Positions 25,180 to 33,670 of a stretch of 64,000 bases of DNA are shown here, piece after piece (the stretch's first letter is position 1; the number at the start of each line of letters is the position of its first letter). The DNA comes from Lachnospiraceae bacterium (lineage in GTDB: Bacteria > Bacillota > Clostridia > Lachnospirales > Lachnospiraceae): the NCBI GenBank assembly GCA_024403415.1, contig JAKSRY010000001.1, positions 124,001 to 188,000 on the forward strand. The letters run 5' to 3'. Position numbers and translations under genes: made by a program. The notes below the pieces were generated by a model. The model made no database searches and had not been told where the DNA came from. It saw only the letters and a list, made by a program, of their open reading frames with translations.

Positions 25180-26064
25180 ATGATAAAAATAGACACACTT
25201 GAACTTGAAGAATTGAATATTTATAAGAACTGCAACGAAGCACAACTGCTTCATTACAACGAGCCGGCTCCGGGCCTCTTTATAGCCGAAAGCCCTAAGG
25301 TGATTGAACGCGCTCTTAATGCCGGATTTGAGCCTGTGTCAATGCTGCTTGAAGAAGGTCATGTTCAGTCAGAAGCTTCCGAGATTACATCCAGAATTGA
25401 AAAGGAATATAACATTCCCATTTACCTTGCTGCACCTAATATTCTTTCAGGTCTCACAGGCTATGAACTTACGCGTGGTGCAGTATGTGCAATGAAACGT
25501 AAACCACTGGTATCAGCCTTTGATTTATGCAGGTCAGCTGACAGAATTGCAGTTCTTGAAAATGTTGTTAATCCGACAAATATAGGAACCATCGTAAGAA
25601 ACGCTGCTGCCCTTGGGCTTGATGGAATCTTATTTACGAAAGGGTGTGCAGATCCTTTATATCGTCGTGCTTTGAGAGTCAGCATGGGAACTGCTGTCCA
25701 GATTCCATGGACATTTATAGATGCTCATGTAAACATAAACAGCGCAACGATCAAAAAAGATGGTTCTATGTCAATTGGTCAATCAGATGACATCGATACC
25801 GTCTCATATGTATCTTGCTTAAAAAGCTGGGGGTTCACAACGATTGCCATGGCACTTAAAGATAACTCTTATAATATCAACGACCCCTATCTTTATAAAA
25901 ATAAAAAAACTGCAATTATTCTTGGTACAGAGGGCGATGGGCTCTCTGCAGAAACAATTGCAGAATCTGATTTCACTGTATGTATTCCCATGAAGCATGG
26001 GGTTGATTCACTTAATGTTGCAAGTGCCAGTGCCATAGCCTTCTGGTCACTTATGAATTGCTAA
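25180..26064 (+). CDS. SpoU/TrmH-family RNA 2'-O-methyltransferase
   Basis: This 294-residue SPOUT methyltransferase has a small substrate-binding N-terminal domain (about 20-105) and a knotted catalytic domain. Motif 1 is NPTNIGTIVRNA, motif 2 ILGTEGDGL and motif 3 IPMKHGVDSLNVASASAI, all intact. It would methylate the ribose of an rRNA or tRNA nucleotide using S-adenosylmethionine; the site is not predictable. The ATG at 25180 has no Shine-Dalgarno sequence (AATAATAAAAATAT precedes it), unusual for a housekeeping gene. It converges with the EamA transporter and overlaps its end by 4 bases. Confidence 0.92.
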   Translation: MIKIDTLELEELNIYKNCNEAQLLHYNEPAPGLFIAESPKVIERALNAGFEPVSMLLEEGHVQSEASEITSRIEKEYNIPIYLAAPNILSGLTGYELTRGAVCAMKRKPLVSAFDLCRSADRIAVLENVVNPTNIGTIVRNAAALGLDGILFTKGCADPLYRRALRVSMGTAVQIPWTFIDAHVNINSATIKKDGSMSIGQSDDIDTVSYVSCLKSWGFTTIAMALKDNSYNINDPYLYKNKKTAIILGTEGDGLSAETIAESDFTVCIPMKHGVDSLNVASASAIAFWSLMNC

Positions 26065-26993
26065 TCCCTTTTAACCTGTGACAATATAATCGCAGCAAAG
26101 ATAAGTACACATCCTATTCCTTCTTTAAGACTCATTCTTTCTCCAAGAACAATCCATCCGGCAAGTACTGAAAAGACAGACTCAAGACTCATAACAAGCG
26201 ATGCTACTGCAGGATTCAGGTCCTTCTGACCGATTATCTGTAGCGTATAAGCCACTCCGCTTGAAAGGAAAGCTGCGTACAAAATAGGTATCCATGCCTC
26301 AAATGATGAAAAGCCCTGTAGCCATCCTGATATTCCTCCTGCACCTTGTCCCATATCAATGATAAACATAGGCACTGCAGCAATAATGGCGCAGACCAAA
26401 AACTCAAGCTGCGCAAGTCTGACAAGACTTGTAACTCTGTCAACATAGTAATCTATGGCTATAATCTGTAAAGCACATGAAAGCGAACATATCAACACAC
26501 TAAAATCGTTTGGCTCAATAGAAAAATCATCCTTTATACACAAAAGATATAATCCTACGAGTGCAATCACAACAGAAATCCAGACATTAAGCTTACACTT
26601 CCTCTTAAGAAAGATTCCGATAATCGGAACAAATACTATATAACAAGCCGTAAGGAACCCTGCCTTTCCTGCACTCGTTCCCATATTGATACCAAGCTGC
26701 TGGAATATTGCCGTTCCTGCAAGAAATATACCTGTCACAATACCACCCATCAAAAGACTCTTCTTCTCTTCTTTAGTTTTAGGTGCTCTCTGTGTCGTAT
26801 CCTTCTTCTCAATAATCTTAATAACCGGTATAAGAATAAAGACCGCTATAACATTTCTTATACAGCAGAATGTATAGGCTCCCTGATAGTCTCCAGCCAT
26901 AGCCTGGGCAACAAACGTAGTTCCCCAGAAGAAGGCCGCGAGCGCAAGCATTATTGAATGTGAAATTGTAGTGTTTATTTTCTTGGTTTTCAT
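26061..26993 (-). CDS. DMT-superfamily (EamA) transporter
   Basis: This 310-residue membrane protein has ten predicted helices in two EamA repeats (about residues 14-150 and 160-305). The first helix carries LALAAFFWGTTFVAQAM and the last region ends LGERMSLKEGIGCVLIFAAIIL, both typical of drug/metabolite transporters. The substrate is unknown. It has an AGAGGTG site before ATG 26993. It is the nearest gene downstream of the tRNA-Gln terminator. Confidence 0.9.
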   Translation of the reverse strand: MKTKKINTTISHSIMLALAAFFWGTTFVAQAMAGDYQGAYTFCCIRNVIAVFILIPVIKIIEKKDTTQRAPKTKEEKKSLLMGGIVTGIFLAGTAIFQQLGINMGTSAGKAGFLTACYIVFVPIIGIFLKRKCKLNVWISVVIALVGLYLLCIKDDFSIEPNDFSVLICSLSCALQIIAIDYYVDRVTSLVRLAQLEFLVCAIIAAVPMFIIDMGQGAGGISGWLQGFSSFEAWIPILYAAFLSSGVAYTLQIIGQKDLNPAVASLVMSLESVFSVLAGWIVLGERMSLKEGIGCVLIFAAIILSQVKRD

Positions 26994-27053
26994 ATGAGTG
27001 ATTTTTCACCTCTATAACTATCCATGTCAGCGTGAAAGAGTACATTATAATAT

Positions 27054-27079
27054 AAAAGGGAATCACATTTGTGATTCCC
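27054..27079 (-). terminator. Terminator of tRNA-Gln
   Basis: A perfect 9-bp stem GGGAATCAC/GTGATTCCC with loop AAAT is followed by TTTT on the minus strand, 8 bases after the tRNA 3' end. Confidence 0.9.
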
Positions 27080-27086
27080 CATTTAG

Positions 27087-27158
27087 CAGCGGTACAAGGA
27101 TTCGAACCTTGAAATGACGGAGTCAGAGTCCGTTGCCTTACCGTTTGGCGATACCGCT
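27087..27158 (-). tRNA. tRNA-Gln (anticodon CTG)
   Basis: These 72 bases fold as a cloverleaf: acceptor AGCGGTA/TACCGCT, D arm with GCCAAACGGTAAGGC, anticodon stem ACGGA/TCCGT with loop CTCTGAC (anticodon CTG), and T arm with GGTTCGAATCC. The discriminator is G. CCA is not encoded (CTA follows). The sequence resembles bacterial tRNA-Gln along its length. It has its own promoter and terminator and is a single-gene unit. Confidence 0.95.
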
Positions 27159-27160
27159 AT

Positions 27161-27203
27161 ATATCAAACGCAGCGACTTTTATCTGTCGCGTACGTTTGA
27201 TAT
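27161..27203 (-). repeat. Dyad between the tRNA-Gln -10 box and the tRNA
   Basis: Perfect 10-base arms ATATCAAACG/CGTTTGATAT plus inner GCGAC/GTCGC arms surround an eight-base loop. The right arm overlaps the -10 box and predicted start site, and the left arm ends two bases before the mature tRNA. Confidence 0.7.
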
Positions 27204-27230
27204 TATATACAATACTTTATAGTAATGCAA
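27202..27230 (-). promoter_or_regulatory. Promoter of tRNA-Gln
   Basis: TTGCAT (27225-27230), a 17-base spacer and TATAAT (27202-27207) on the minus strand. Transcription should start near 27195. Confidence 0.85.
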
Positions 27231-27241
27231 GTGTTTTTTGA

Positions 27242-27275
27242 TTTTTCTTTTATTTCAATTTTTCTTTTATTTCAA
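27242..27275. repeat. Exact 17-base tandem duplication across a stop codon
   Basis: The unit TTTTTCTTTTATTTCAA occurs twice in direct succession (27242-27258, 27259-27275). The second unit contains the stop codon (27267-27269) of the SDR gene. Confidence 0.85.
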
Positions 27276-28286
27276 TTCCTCTTTAAGCTTCTCCATTCCT
27301 GCAATAAGCTTATCGCACCATGCATCAAACTCAGGATCTTCAACCTGGCACTCTGGATGTGAAAGAACATAATCAAGTGTTCTTCCAATACCTTCCTCAA
27401 ATCTGATATTCATTGCAAGTCCGGGAACGGCTCTCTTAAGCTTGGTATTCTTAAATACAACAGAATTAGCCTTATCACCAAGAAGTCCACCTTCAAAGTC
27501 ATAATCGCTTACATCTGCAAGGAATCTTGATGCAACATAGTAAGGCTTAAACTCAACTCCGAGCTTACGTGCAATCGTTTCATATATCTGATTCCATGTT
27601 AATGTCTCATCATTGGTAATCTGAAAAGCTTCTCCTATTGCATGTGGATTATTAATTAAACCGGTAAATCCTTTAGCAAAATCCTCGTTAAATGTCATGT
27701 GCCAGAGTGAAGTTCCGTCACCATGCATGATAACAGGTTTGCCTTCAAGCATTCTCTTAATAACCTGATAAGAACCCTTATTTCCATGCACACCCATTGG
27801 CACCGAACGCTCATCATATGTATGGCTTGGTCTTATTATTGTTACAGGGAATCCTTCTTCACGGAATTTCTTCATAAGATATTCTTCACATACAATCTTA
27901 TTTCTTGAATACTCCCAATACTTGTTTGCAAGCATTGTTCCCTCAGTAATCTCATAATCCATAACAGGCTTTGCATATGCAGATGCTGAACTTATATACA
28001 TGAACTGATTAGTACGTCCGTTAAATACTCTGTAATCTCTTTCAATCTGTGGAAGAACAAATCCAATGAAATCACATACAGAATCAAACTTCAAATCCCC
28101 AAGAGCCTTAACAAGTGCTTCCTCATCATTAACATCACAAACAATACTGTGAAGATTAGGATAATCACCCAATACATCATTTCTGTTTCCTCTGTTAATT
28201 AAGTACAAATCATGTCCTTCTTTAAGAAGCTTCTTTGAAATTGCTGTACTGATTGTACCTGTTCCACCAATAAAACATACCTTCAT
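27267..28286 (-). CDS. NAD-dependent epimerase/dehydratase (extended SDR family)
   Basis: This 339-residue protein has an N-terminal Rossmann fold with GGTGTIS (about 7-13) and INRG at the end of the second strand, as in NAD(P)-binding SDRs. The usual YxxxK is not clearly placed (EYSRNKIVCEEYLMKK), so the catalytic class is uncertain. The C-terminal half includes substrate-domain features (ITNDETLTWNQIYETIA). I use ATG 28286 with AAAGGGG upstream; the in-frame TTG at 28319 is rejected. It starts 36 bases after the GH115 gene and likely shares its operon, so a role in handling uronic acid or a related sugar is reasonable inference. Confidence 0.85.
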   Translation of the reverse strand: MKVCFIGGTGTISTAISKKLLKEGHDLYLINRGNRNDVLGDYPNLHSIVCDVNDEEALVKALGDLKFDSVCDFIGFVLPQIERDYRVFNGRTNQFMYISSASAYAKPVMDYEITEGTMLANKYWEYSRNKIVCEEYLMKKFREEGFPVTIIRPSHTYDERSVPMGVHGNKGSYQVIKRMLEGKPVIMHGDGTSLWHMTFNEDFAKGFTGLINNPHAIGEAFQITNDETLTWNQIYETIARKLGVEFKPYYVASRFLADVSDYDFEGGLLGDKANSVVFKNTKLKRAVPGLAMNIRFEEGIGRTLDYVLSHPECQVEDPEFDAWCDKLIAGMEKLKEELK

Positions 28287-28322
28287 AAATAACCCCTTTC
28301 TTTTCACATTCCCCAACAATAC

Positions 28323-31300
28323 TTAAAATCTAAAGCTTTCAACCGGTCCCAGATAAGATTCCTTCTTAGCAGCCTTAGGATTCCACAATACAATTCTTTC
28401 AAGAATAAGATTAGGATTAATCTGATAATATTTGATATGATTAATTCCCTTCTTAACCTTAACCTTGCAAGGCGTAATCTTAGCATTCTTTCGGTTATCC
28501 CATGCCCACTGTCCACTCCAGAAAATAGGAGTAGAGTTGTTAAGAATCGTATCAATGGAAATGACACCGTTGTCATTAATATCATATCCAAAGCATTGAG
28601 AATTACTATCATTTACAGGAAGAGATGGTGCAAATACGAACTCTGCATCATACTCTGCATCTTCTTTTGCGACAAAAATATACTCTACATATGGAATTCC
28701 ATCCTTTGCAACAAGATAGTCCTTGGTATTTGGATACATTTTAATACCTGTACCTGTTCTTCCATATGGTGCAAGAAGTTCATAATATGCGTCTTCAGTC
28801 TTGGTAATATTGCTATAATGCCCTGCTTCCATAGCAACATAACCATCAGTTTCAAGGAATACTCCCTGAAGGTTATCAGCATTTATTCCCTTACAATTGC
28901 CTTCTGCAGAAGCAATTTCATTAATACAGCAGGCCTTTGTGCATCCAAATATAGTAAGTGTAACAAAGCAATCGTCTTTATCGGAAATAACAAGCTTACC
29001 CGTCTTAACATCTTCATCATCCATCTTGCTTCTGTCTATTACAAGATGAAGAATCTGAGTGGCTTTAGTCTTTGAAGATACCTTGTCAGAACCTGTCTTT
29101 GTTACAGACTTATCTGACATATATTCGCAAGCATTCTCTGCTTCATCTTCGATAAATACAGAAAGCCAGTCAACATCAACAGTTGCTTCATAATCAAGCT
29201 CTATCTTTGAACCACATGATATTTCAAAAATAATCTCGTTTTTATCTGGGCGAAGGAAATCATAAATATTTTCATCACGCTTAGTATATTCGCGTCCATC
29301 GAAATGCCATGCTTCATCACTCTTTGAAACAAGCATTCTCTTCTTATTTGCAGGATAAACATATACTCTTGTTGGAAGCTGATTGTTTGAATCATTCCAG
29401 AATCTGAATCCGAAATGTTCTGATAATGCCTGTCCATAGAACTTACCGTCTGCAAGTGCATGAAAATCTTCAATCAGTTTTTCGTCAGCCTTAATACCTT
29501 CGTCTATTTCGATATTGAAATCGTTGGCTGTGTTTCTGTTCTGATTAACATAGAACTTATTCCACATAGAAACCATCCATGTACGAGATAAGTTTGCTGT
29601 CCCATATGCAGGATAATATATAAGCTCGTAGAATGCTGTCTTTATCTTTTCAGGACATTTTGAGAGAAGCTCATCACATAATGAAAGAGTTGCCTTACAA
29701 TTATTATAAAGATCTCTTGCCTCATTAAAGTGAACCGGATGGTAAACAGATTCATTCATTACTTCATGTTTGCAACGCTCATTTATAATCTGATATCTGT
29801 GGATAATCTCGTCGATCTTATTCAAGTCATCTTCATTAAAATATCCACCAAACTGAGCTTTAACCCAATTCTTAATAAATTCATCCGAATTGTTTGGATT
29901 ACCGGTTCCAAATGTATCAAAGTCATTGGCAATCTTCATTATGTAAGAGATTTCAAGTTCCTGTGATACAATATCTCCCACATTTACAACCCATATATCT
30001 CTTACCCCATAGTCATAGGTTGTCGAAAGCTGATCCCAGATTCTTGGAAGATAAGTAGAACCAATCCATTCATAAGAATATGCTCCTCCATGCATATCAA
30101 CATGGTAATACATTCCGTATCCACCCTTATGATTACGCATTTTCTCAGGAGGAAGTGTTCTGGTATATCCATAGTTATTGTCACTAAATACTACGGTAAT
30201 TCCATCCATTTCAGGATCGTCAATAAGTCCGGGAGTATTCTCGTCACCATAATAGAACTTCTCAACTTCTGTAAAGAGCACTATCTGTCTTGGCACCTTA
30301 GTCAGATCTTCATTGACATATTTTCTTATTAAATCATTCTGAGTTCTGATAATATCCTTCAAAAGATTAATGTTCTCTTCAAGAGTCGCCTCAGCCATAA
30401 TAGCTGTATCTCTTTCACCACGCATTCCCATCGTGATAACATTCTCAAAGCTGTGATTTCTCTTAAGTCCATCCTCCCAGAATCTGATAATTCCTTCTCT
30501 GTTTGAAATAAAATCCCATGCATCTCCATATGGTGATTCAGGTCCGCGTAACAGACTGTATTCTTCTCCTGTTCTCATACACGGTTCATGGTGTGAGGTA
30601 CTCATTACAATTCCAAGTTCATCTGCAAGAATTGCACTTTCTATTCCGGGGCCATCCATAGAGAAGTTACTTGCCCACATCGCAGGCCACATATAGTTAC
30701 CATGAAGTCTTAATATCATTTCAAATACTTCTGCATAGCATTTAGCGTTCACTCCGCCGAAGCGCTTGGTTGCCCAATTTCCAAAGGCCGGCCACTCATC
30801 ATTAATAAAGATACCCCTGTATTTTACAGAAGGTTCCTTTGAGGTAATAAAGAAATCATCTCCAAGACACACTTCTTCTTTCTGAGAAGGATATACATCA
30901 GACCAGTTAACAAGTGGCGATACACCTGCTGCCTCCGATACTCCAAGTATGCCATACATAGTTCCGCGCTTATCACTTCCGGAAATAACAACGGCTTCTT
31001 TGATTCCGGGAATCGGATTATCGACAAGTTCTCTGTTATATACTTCCCATCTTGCGTTGCCTTTTTCATCATTAAGCACGCCGGTGTCTGTTTTTCCTTC
31101 TGTTGACAGTTTTTCTATTATGCAGCTCTTATCGGCTGAACCAACTATAATGGCTCTTTCTACAGCCTCACCTTTATACTCATCTATAGCAACTTTTTTA
31201 ATTTCACTACAGTCAAAAACCTTCTTTAAGTCTTCCGTAACCCAGTCAAGAACCGTAATGATTCCCTTATAATCTTCCTTGTCATAAATAAATACGACAT

Positions 31301-31325
31301 CCTTGTTTAACAGAAACTGCTTCAT
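28323..31325 (-). CDS. Glycoside hydrolase family 115 (xylan alpha-glucuronidase)
   Basis: This 1000-residue enzyme matches GH115, which removes (4-O-methyl)glucuronic acid from xylan side chains. The family's early signature region is evident: ISGSDKRGTMYGILGVSE, SDVYPSQK, EPSVKYRGIFINDEWPAFG and LHGNYMWPAMW, followed by STSHHEPCMR and the (beta/alpha)8 core. Later parts are the helical region and C-terminal beta domains typical of the family. No signal peptide is present, so it acts inside the cell on imported oligosaccharides. ATG 31325 has AGGAAGG upstream; the TTG at 31370 is rejected. It is followed by the SDR gene. Confidence 0.94.
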   Translation of the reverse strand: MKQFLLNKDVVFIYDKEDYKGIITVLDWVTEDLKKVFDCSEIKKVAIDEYKGEAVERAIIVGSADKSCIIEKLSTEGKTDTGVLNDEKGNARWEVYNRELVDNPIPGIKEAVVISGSDKRGTMYGILGVSEAAGVSPLVNWSDVYPSQKEEVCLGDDFFITSKEPSVKYRGIFINDEWPAFGNWATKRFGGVNAKCYAEVFEMILRLHGNYMWPAMWASNFSMDGPGIESAILADELGIVMSTSHHEPCMRTGEEYSLLRGPESPYGDAWDFISNREGIIRFWEDGLKRNHSFENVITMGMRGERDTAIMAEATLEENINLLKDIIRTQNDLIRKYVNEDLTKVPRQIVLFTEVEKFYYGDENTPGLIDDPEMDGITVVFSDNNYGYTRTLPPEKMRNHKGGYGMYYHVDMHGGAYSYEWIGSTYLPRIWDQLSTTYDYGVRDIWVVNVGDIVSQELEISYIMKIANDFDTFGTGNPNNSDEFIKNWVKAQFGGYFNEDDLNKIDEIIHRYQIINERCKHEVMNESVYHPVHFNEARDLYNNCKATLSLCDELLSKCPEKIKTAFYELIYYPAYGTANLSRTWMVSMWNKFYVNQNRNTANDFNIEIDEGIKADEKLIEDFHALADGKFYGQALSEHFGFRFWNDSNNQLPTRVYVYPANKKRMLVSKSDEAWHFDGREYTKRDENIYDFLRPDKNEIIFEISCGSKIELDYEATVDVDWLSVFIEDEAENACEYMSDKSVTKTGSDKVSSKTKATQILHLVIDRSKMDDEDVKTGKLVISDKDDCFVTLTIFGCTKACCINEIASAEGNCKGINADNLQGVFLETDGYVAMEAGHYSNITKTEDAYYELLAPYGRTGTGIKMYPNTKDYLVAKDGIPYVEYIFVAKEDAEYDAEFVFAPSLPVNDSNSQCFGYDINDNGVISIDTILNNSTPIFWSGQWAWDNRKNAKITPCKVKVKKGINHIKYYQINPNLILERIVLWNPKAAKKESYLGPVESFRF

Positions 31326-31403
31326 ATAATTTTCCTTCCTAAACGTATTTCTATTTATTTGGACCCACAATTCCGAAAAAAGATATTTTATAAAGATAAC
31401 CCT

Positions 31404-31443
31404 TATAAAAAATAAAGAGTGTGTCCCTCACAGAACACACTCT
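31404..31443 (-). terminator. Terminator after the aminotransferase operon
   Basis: A 9-bp stem AGAGTGTGT/ACACACTCT with a ten-base loop is followed on the minus strand by TTATTTTTT. It separates the aminotransferase (stop 31459) from GH115. Confidence 0.8.
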
Positions 31444-31458
31444 ATTATACATTAAAAA

Positions 31459-32631
31459 TTATTTCTGTTCTTCCCGTAATTTGTCAATAAACTTACCAAT
31501 TTTTGTCATTGCAATCTTAAGTTTCTCGATTGAATATGCATAAGAAATGCGAAGGAATCCCTCTCCGCAATCACCAAATGCGGTGCCCGGGACAACTGCT
31601 AATTTTTCCTCCATCAAAAGTCTCATAGCAAATTCTTCGGAAGTCATATTAAATTCCTTAATACATGGGAAAACATAAAATGCTCCATATGGTTCAAAGC
31701 AGCTTAATCCCATCTCCTTAAAAGCTTTCATAAGGAATCGTCTTCTCTGATTATATGAATCTCTCATTTTGGCAACGTCATCATCACCATTTCTGATAGC
31801 TTCAACTGCCGCATACTGACTTGTTGTAGGTGCACACATTATGGCAAACTGATGAATTTTAACCATCTGCTGCATAATTACTTCCGGAGCACAGGCATAT
31901 CCAAGTCTCCATCCGGTCATTGCGTATGCCTTGGAGAATCCATTAATAAGCACTGTTCTTTCTCTCATCCCCGGCAGTGTAACAATAGACACATGCTTTT
32001 CTTTATAAGAGAGCTCTGCATATATTTCATCTGACAATACAAAAAGGTCATTCTCCACAATAATATCTCTTATTGCTTCAAGGTCACTCTTTTCCATAAT
32101 TGCACCGGTCGGGTTATTAGGGAATGGAAGGACAAGAATCTTTGTCTTTTCAGTAATGGCATCCCTTAATTCCTGAGGTGTAAGTCTGAATTCATTTTCA
32201 GCCTTAAGCTCAATAATAACCGGCTTTGCATCAGCAAGAATTGCACATGGCTCATATGATACATAACTTGGCTGCGGGATTAATACTTCGTCTCCCGGAT
32301 CTACCATAGCTCTTAATGCGATGTCAATTGCTTCTGAACCACCAACTGTGATAATAACCTCCTTCTTTGGATCGTATACCACGTTCTGCGTTCTCTTAAT
32401 ATAATTACATATTTCCTGTCTCAGTTCCAAAAGACCTGAGTTGGAAGTATAAAAGGTCTTTCCTTTCTCGAGAGAATAAATTCCCTCATCTCTGATATGC
32501 CAGGGTGTATCGAAATCCGGTTCACCAACACCCAATGAAATAACATCATCCATTTCTGCCGCAATATCAAAGAACTTTCTAATACCTGATGGCTTAATAG
32601 AAACTATTTTTTCTGATAATGGATTTCTCAT
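31459..32631 (-). CDS. Class I/II PLP-dependent aminotransferase
   Basis: This is a 390-residue aspartate-type aminotransferase. Visible elements are LGVGEPDFDTPWHI, the segment PFPNNPTGAIM, the PLP-binding SKAYAMTGWRLGYA (Lys in SKA), and the C-terminal Arg region GFLRISYAYS. It overlaps the Lrp-type regulator by four bases (ATGA), so the pair is coupled and the regulator probably senses an amino acid related to this enzyme. Pairing of an Lrp protein with such an aminotransferase is common in Clostridia. The amino acid substrate cannot be read from sequence. Confidence 0.93.
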   Translation of the reverse strand: MRNPLSEKIVSIKPSGIRKFFDIAAEMDDVISLGVGEPDFDTPWHIRDEGIYSLEKGKTFYTSNSGLLELRQEICNYIKRTQNVVYDPKKEVIITVGGSEAIDIALRAMVDPGDEVLIPQPSYVSYEPCAILADAKPVIIELKAENEFRLTPQELRDAITEKTKILVLPFPNNPTGAIMEKSDLEAIRDIIVENDLFVLSDEIYAELSYKEKHVSIVTLPGMRERTVLINGFSKAYAMTGWRLGYACAPEVIMQQMVKIHQFAIMCAPTTSQYAAVEAIRNGDDDVAKMRDSYNQRRRFLMKAFKEMGLSCFEPYGAFYVFPCIKEFNMTSEEFAMRLLMEEKLAVVPGTAFGDCGEGFLRISYAYSIEKLKIAMTKIGKFIDKLREEQK

Positions 32632-33110
32632 GGTGTAATAATCTCCCTGCTGTCTTCTGATCCTTTACTTAATACTGTTCCGTGATCCTTATACTTCTTG
32701 AGAATGAAATGTGTTGCAGTGCTTAATACACCATCCATGGTTGAAAGCTTGTGTGAAACAAAGCTTGAAACTTCTTTTAATGATTTTCCCTCAAGAGTAA
32801 TAAGTAAATCATATCCACCTGAAATCAGGTAAACACTGTTTACTTCAGGATATTTGTATATTCTCTCAGCGATGTTATCAAATCCCTGGCCTCTCTGAGG
32901 TGTAATTCTTACTTCTATCAGTGCTGTAACCTTTTCTATAGAAGTCTTTTCCCAATCTATGATTGTATGATAACCACAAATAATGCCTTCTTCTTCCATC
33001 GCCTTGAGCTCATTCGCGACTAACAACTCATCCGCGGCTAAACGTGTCGCGAGTTCCTTTACTGCTATACGGCTGTTTTCTTCAAGAATTGACAAAATTT
33101 GTTCTCTCAT
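32628..33110 (-). CDS. Lrp/AsnC-family transcriptional regulator
   Basis: This 160-residue protein has an N-terminal winged HTH (about 1-55, ILEENSRIAVKELATRL) and a RAM ligand-binding domain (about 65-145, VTALIEVRITPQRGQGF, VYLISGGYDLLITLEG). The ATG at 33110 has GGAAGG upstream and lies within the last 29 bases of the upstream gene; the overlap looks genuine since both frames have support. It is followed directly by the aminotransferase. Lrp-type proteins usually control amino acid metabolism. Confidence 0.93.
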   Translation of the reverse strand: MREQILSILEENSRIAVKELATRLAADELLVANELKAMEEEGIICGYHTIIDWEKTSIEKVTALIEVRITPQRGQGFDNIAERIYKYPEVNSVYLISGGYDLLITLEGKSLKEVSSFVSHKLSTMDGVLSTATHFILKKYKDHGTVLSKGSEDSREIITP

Positions 33111-33651
33111 AATAATCCTTCCTTCCTAAAATATTTTTAAGTTCATCCTTCCTTATATGCTGAAGGAATCCACTTTCATCACCGTTGACTACTATTTTAT
33201 CATTATTCCGGGTTGTATATCCAACAATATTTGAGGAAATACCTGCCCCATCAAGAATTCTCTTTATTTTAAGGCCATCTTCTGCAACTATAACTACTGA
33301 ATGACCCGAAAACATGGAATAAGGATTTGCATCCAGCGCCTCACAAACCTCTACGGTCTCCTGTCTGATCGGAATGTCTCTTATATTTGTCACAAGACCG
33401 CACCTTAATTCCTTCGACATTTGAAAAAGAGCCTCAAAAATACCGAATTCAAAATACTCTTTTGCATAAACTGCGCCATTTTCCATGACCAGTGCTATTT
33501 CATCCGGCTGCATATCTCTGATTCCGTCATCAAAATCTGCAGCTTCATCAACAAGCCATTCCGGAAGTCTTTGAAGCAACTCGTTACGGCGCTCTCTTGC
33601 AAGAATAGCAGTTCCATGAGTTGCAATAAATCTTGTAACCAGTATATCCAT
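33082..33651 (-). CDS. Stand-alone AIR-synthase/HypE-like C-terminal domain protein
   Basis: This 189-residue protein resembles the C-terminal half of AIR synthase-related proteins such as HypE: DIPIRQETVEVCEALDANPYSMFSG is close to the HypE-type IPVRE..CE.LG..P pattern, and VIVAEDGLKIKRILDG fits the following strand and helix. The N-terminal half of such proteins (ATP-binding) is absent, so it is a single-domain or truncated form. It lies between VanW and the Lrp regulator, with a 29-base overlap with the latter. The function is unknown; domain recognition is moderate. Confidence 0.65.
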   Translation of the reverse strand: MDILVTRFIATHGTAILARERRNELLQRLPEWLVDEAADFDDGIRDMQPDEIALVMENGAVYAKEYFEFGIFEALFQMSKELRCGLVTNIRDIPIRQETVEVCEALDANPYSMFSGHSVVIVAEDGLKIKRILDGAGISSNIVGYTTRNNDKIVVNGDESGFLQHIRKDELKNILGRKDYYERTNFVNS

Positions 33652-33670
33652 ATTTATCAGAGTGGATGTA

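Noticed and set aside
27087..27158. Attachment site of an integrated element at the tRNA gene
   Set aside because: No integrase gene nearby and no direct repeat of the tRNA 3' end was seen.
28437..29075. 212-codon plus-strand ORF
   Set aside because: Antisense shadow of the GH115 gene; Cys/Ile-rich composition typical of reversed AT-rich coding DNA.
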